From Bugula neritina (Eukaryota > Bryozoa > Gymnolaemata > Cheilostomatida > Bugulidae), in contig OZ037770.1 in assembly GCA_964035545.1 (NCBI GenBank), positions 2,835,662 to 2,895,661 on the forward strand: DNA of 60,000 nt. The letters are read 5' to 3'. This document shows, one piece after another, positions 55,900-60,000 of the stretch. Position 1 is the first letter of the stretch. Each line of letters opens with the position of its first letter. Under the pieces are notes generated by a model, which had not been told where the DNA came from, did not search any database, and was given only the letters and a program-made list of their open reading frames with translations. Made by a program: the position numbers and the translations under genes.

Positions 55900-56700
55900 T
55901 GAATCAGTGAAACTGAATCACAGTATCAGTATGACTATGAGTATCACTAGTCTATCACTATGTCTATGACTCTCACTCTAACTCTAAGTCTATGACTGTC
56001 GCTTATTGGTGAACTATTATTAATAATATTCAATGGTTATATTTATTAATACTATTATCAGTCATAATGATAATCATATGACAGTATCAGTATGTTAATG
56101 TTACGGAGCAGAATCAGTTTCGAAACTAATACTTATAATATTAGTTATAACTATAAGTATAAGTTATACCAATAGCTATATTTATATTAATATAAATATT
56201 TATATTCATAGTAATACTAATAACAAATGTAAAATTATTATGTTAATAGTTATACTTGTAAGTTATAATATAAAACAAACGACACAAGTATTAATTTGAA
56301 CTGCTGGTCTTAAAATAAAAAGTAAAATAAATAATATTATAAATAATAAAATATAAATTATAATAATTTAATTATACTAATACTAATAGCAATACTTATA
56401 CAGTAATATAATTATAATAAATTTATAAAACTTAAACAACTTTAAATTTAAGGAACAACTTTAAATACAAACAAAGATAATATTAAATAATTATAATCAT
56501 AATGATCATAACAATAAATATAATTATGATTCCAATAATTATCAATATATTATATAATATTTAAATTATTTTAATTTATAATTATAATCATAAATTTTAT
56601 AGTTATAGTGAATAAATTCAATTTGACATAACTATAATATTATAAAGCAGTCAGCCTATCTCTAATGCTGATTAAAATTCAGATTGTTATGACTGTATCA
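55900..56700. repeat. AT-rich degenerate short repeats
   Basis: Imperfect TATCAGTATGACTATGAGTA, TATAATTATAATCAT and similar words with no frame or site of note. The stretch 56701-57400 is likewise featureless. Confidence 0.6.
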
Positions 56701-58086
56701 TTATTCACTAACTCTAAGAGTAAGTGGCTACAATTATTAGTATCAATGTTGTGTTAGAGTACTATACCCATTGGAATTTTGATATATCCATTATATTTAC
56801 AACTCTGCCTGTTACAGCTATTAATAAATTGAACCAAAATACCAACAGTGCCTAATCATCGCCTTATTTATAAAATAATCACAATCATAATGCTCAAGTT
56901 AATAGATTGGAAATTATTGAAAATTATGTTGATGCCAATATAAATATGACATTGTATGCATCCAAGTAGTGATGTTGTAATATATCTTGGAAGATAATTA
57001 CATTATAATAAGAGTTAAATTCCTCTAAGTAACTTTTTTGCAATTATTCCTTAGAATAACTATAACTTATACTCCTAACATTTAATAGCGCATTAGTTTT
57101 AGATTGAGCTACTAATTGTATTTATTGCATGTGAAAGTTAGTTATTCTCCGCCAGCTGCATGAATGTGACTGGTAAATTTTGTAACCTTTGGCAGTAATA
57201 ACTTTGTAGTATAAATTAGACACATTTTTATGAAAATACATAATTTTAATGCTATAGCTGCTAGTAATTCTAATGGGTGTAATAATATTACTTTCACCAG
57301 CATTAATTTTTACTTTGTTCATGCTTCATAAAGCATTTTCTAAATTCTTTTTTGAATAAATATACATATAATGTGCTGAATAGATTACATATGTTGGGGT
57401 TCTTCCTATACTGCAGCTCAGCCTACACTCCCCGCCACAAATGTTCCTAAACTACTAGCTTCATCAGGATACAGATTGATGGAGCTGTATTGATAAAAAC
57501 TTCTCTTTTTAGCAGTAGAGGCATCATGAAAAAAAGGCAAGTATTTTACTCAATAAGAATTCGGTTTTTTACTTCTACAAATTTGATAGCCTACACGATT
57601 CTATTTAAATGGAAACTGGTCTGACATAATGTGTCTGCAATTTATTAGTTATATTATAGTAAATACTATGCAGGCCTATAGATCAAATGGCTCAAAAAAA
57701 ATTAAATAAAACATTACACAATGCTGTATTTATTAGCAATGTAATGCTTAGCAACTAATTTCACATTATTATTGTTTGCAAAGTTTCATACATCTACATA
57801 TGTTTGTTCAATTCAGTGTTCTGAAGTAGAAGGTTCTAACAGCAGGGAAAAGCCTTGAACAAGATATTATGTTCTACATCTCCAACTCATTTTAACTTTG
57901 CTGGTCAGTTCATTGTGTATCTGGAGCATAGTTTTGTATTTTCAAGTAGTCCATCAGATACCTTTGTAGATAGTAAAGATTAAAATGCTTGTGCAATGAT
58001 GTCCATAATGTTGAACCGATTTATTGAAACTAAAACTGTTCTTAATTATAACAAAACTTGACAATCTTTACATAAAGAATAATGTC

Positions 58087-58696
58087 CTATAATCTATCTT
58101 CATTGTAAACAAAATTAGAAAGTTCCACACCAGCAAATTGTTTATCATCATCTGTAGGTGGAAGACACGTGCACTCAGTTATAAAGGCAAGCTGACAGTG
58201 GTTTTCTTTGCCTTCTATGAAGATTTGGAAAGAGCCAGAAAATCAATACTCTATAACTGCAAAACCATGTTGTAGTGTCTTGTGTTATTGATTGAATCAT
58301 CTAAAAGAAAAATTGTTGTATCATTATAATTTTACTGTTAATGAATTAGCAAATCTACTTATCTTGGTAAATATATTCAAAAACAAATACTATAGTGTAA
58401 CTCAGTTTTGGTTATGTGTATGCTCCTTAAGCAAATTTACAGCAGATATCAAACTATATATTAGAGACTGATATAGGAATTAAATTTAAGCTAACCATGA
58501 TGATGTAAATAGCTGTTGTATGTGACTTCGAGAACTCTGCTGGCCATGTCAGTTCAAATACACCAGGGTGATCTGTTACGAATTTCATGTCATTATTGAA
58601 ATTCAGCTTTTTCAAGTGCCTCTTCACAACTCTGGCAGCATTCTGACTGCTCCTTAGCTTTCTGCGCCTGAAATTTCTTCTACTTGCACCATTCTT
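58087..58696 (-). CDS. Two unrecognised candidate exons
   Basis: On the minus strand an open frame from 58696 down to 58496 (67 codons, no early Met) reads RRRKLRSSQNAARVVKRHL, then KFVTDHPGVFELTWPAEF, and ends at a donor-like ATG/GTTAGC. A second, 58214-58087, follows a good pyrimidine tract and CATAG acceptor and reads GKENHCQLAFITECTCLPP to NFVYNEDRL and a stop. The codon character looks protein-like, but the phases do not join directly (0 versus 1), so an exon may be missing or the frames are chance. No family recognised. Confidence 0.2.
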
Positions 58697-58699
58697 CTA

Positions 58700-60000
58700 T
58701 TGGTGGAATGTTAGCCTATAACAAACAGGTGTACCAAAGCTAAAAAAATATCTAATTCACTGCACTAGGATATTATTCAACTCATTTAAATTTAATATAT
58801 AGCAGTAAAACAATCACATAATTGTTTTTATTTTATCAGCTTTACTTTACAAAGCTGAACCATATAATTTAGTAACTTGTCACCATAATAAACTTTGTAC
58901 AACGTACAAATTGAAAACCTGATGTGATTGCTTTTTTAATAGAATATACATCAAAAACATGTTACTTTGATAGGCGTGTTTATAATAAAAGTATTAAATT
59001 AGTTTGAAAAAATTTTTTTGTTATATAAGGGATCACAAAACTACATCATTTTAGACCTGTAGCTCAATGTTCCTCAAGCAACGGGCTGCTATGACTAATT
59101 AATTTTCTATCATTGCATTTGATTGTTGTACTCATAGTGTATTGGCGAATTAAAATTATTGGTAATTTAATGTATATTTTAGCTACCTCTGTACAATCAA
59201 TGTCATAGTAATATCAATTAGGTTTTAAATTTCACTGAGTTTATAGTAAATTACTGCAACCGTTACATAACATTTGGCTAGTTCTCTAGTTCATTAAATA
59301 ACCATACGAACTTAAATTTACAACATGACAAAACACACAAAGCAAAATTAAAATAAGCATATTATGAACCAATGTAAATGATAAGCGATAATGCTGTTAT
59401 AAAACATAAATTATCAAATTGAAATAGTTATTATTACTATTAGTATTACTATCATTATAACAACTATAACTATTATTAGTATTACTATTACTATTAGTAT
59501 TAGCAAATTAGTAGTAAAAAATGAGTAGAGCTCAACATATACAATCTAGCTTACTATAAAAGTAGAAGTAGAACTTTTAAAACTATCATCTGCATCATTA
59601 TCAGAACTATGAGTAATACTAGTAGTTGTACTAATAGTAATACTAATTATTAATACTAATAGTATCACTATGAGTATGAGACTTGGGCTGGCAGTGATTA
59701 TCACTATCAGTATCAGCATCGTCATAGTCAAAAGTTACAAGAATTAGAAGCCATATTCATAGTAATAGTCAATCATTGATTGAGTTAATGTCATAGTGAT
59801 ACTCATACTCATAATTAATTTATACGATACTTATACTCATAGTGATAGTGATACTTCACCGTGAATTTAATAATAATTTTAATTTAATAATAATATAAAT
59901 ATTATTATTATCATTGTTGCTAATATTATGTCTTACTCTTAGTCTAACAGCAGCTCTATGAAGAAGTTAAACATAACTGATAACAAAACAAATTTAAAAA
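58700..60000. other. AT-rich intergenic sequence
   Basis: No gene seen. From about 59400 to 59900 it consists largely of degenerate TATTAGTATTACTATTA and AGTATGAGTATCACTAT words. Confidence 0.55.

Overview
The window is nuclear DNA of an animal, very probably an invertebrate bilaterian. It is AT-rich, has multi-exon genes with GT-AG introns from about 80 bases to over 7 kb, and is full of microsatellites, minisatellites and short non-coding inverted-repeat (foldback/MITE-like) elements. No RNA gene, CRISPR array or prokaryotic feature was seen. The protein sequences do not identify the phylum; the rootletin and MAP-kinase-phosphatase pieces are close to vertebrate homologues, which would fit a lophotrochozoan or an invertebrate deuterostome, but that is a guess.

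Three genes were reconstructed exon by exon, and reading phase agrees at every junction. (1) 589-3906, plus strand: the last five exons of rootletin (CROCC), the coiled-coil protein of the ciliary rootlet; the gene starts upstream of the window. (2) 4854-11664, minus strand: a complete eight-exon, 407-residue membrane-anchored alpha/beta-hydrolase-fold protein whose nucleophile elbow has Glu in place of Ser and whose C-terminal part has no catalytic His, so it looks like a pseudoenzyme. Its first exon (11534-11664) supplies a cytosolic N-terminus ahead of the membrane anchor. (3) 29504-48431, plus strand: a complete nine-exon, 688-residue MAP kinase phosphatase of the DUSP8/DUSP16 type, with rhodanese/kinase-interaction domain, active phosphatase domain and a long Ser/Thr/Pro-rich tail.

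Layout: rootletin and the hydrolase converge tail to tail at about 3.9-4.9 kb with candidate poly(A) signals roughly 40 bases apart. From 11.7 to 29.5 kb there is about 18 kb with no gene that could be supported; it holds simple repeats, a nested pair of transposons (18.5-19.6 kb), two hairpins, a CpG-rich stretch (21.66-22.2 kb) that may be a promoter, and two large tandem arrays (24.4-24.9 and 26.8-27.6 kb). The phosphatase gene fills 29.5-48.4 kb and its introns carry further transposon and satellite insertions. From 48.4 kb to the end the sequence is 3' flank and intergenic repeats, with only weak unrecognised open frames near 53.4, 57.4 and 58.1-58.7 kb.

The most notable things are the predicted inactive hydrolase with a GC-AG intron and tandem splice acceptors, a transposon-like family whose ends have expanded into 29-bp arrays (three loci, one starting 7 bases from a splice donor), a MITE family for which one insertion splits a tandem repeat and shows its target-site duplication, a MITE inside a MITE, and a five-copy array of MITF/TFE-type E-boxes beside a phosphatase splice donor.
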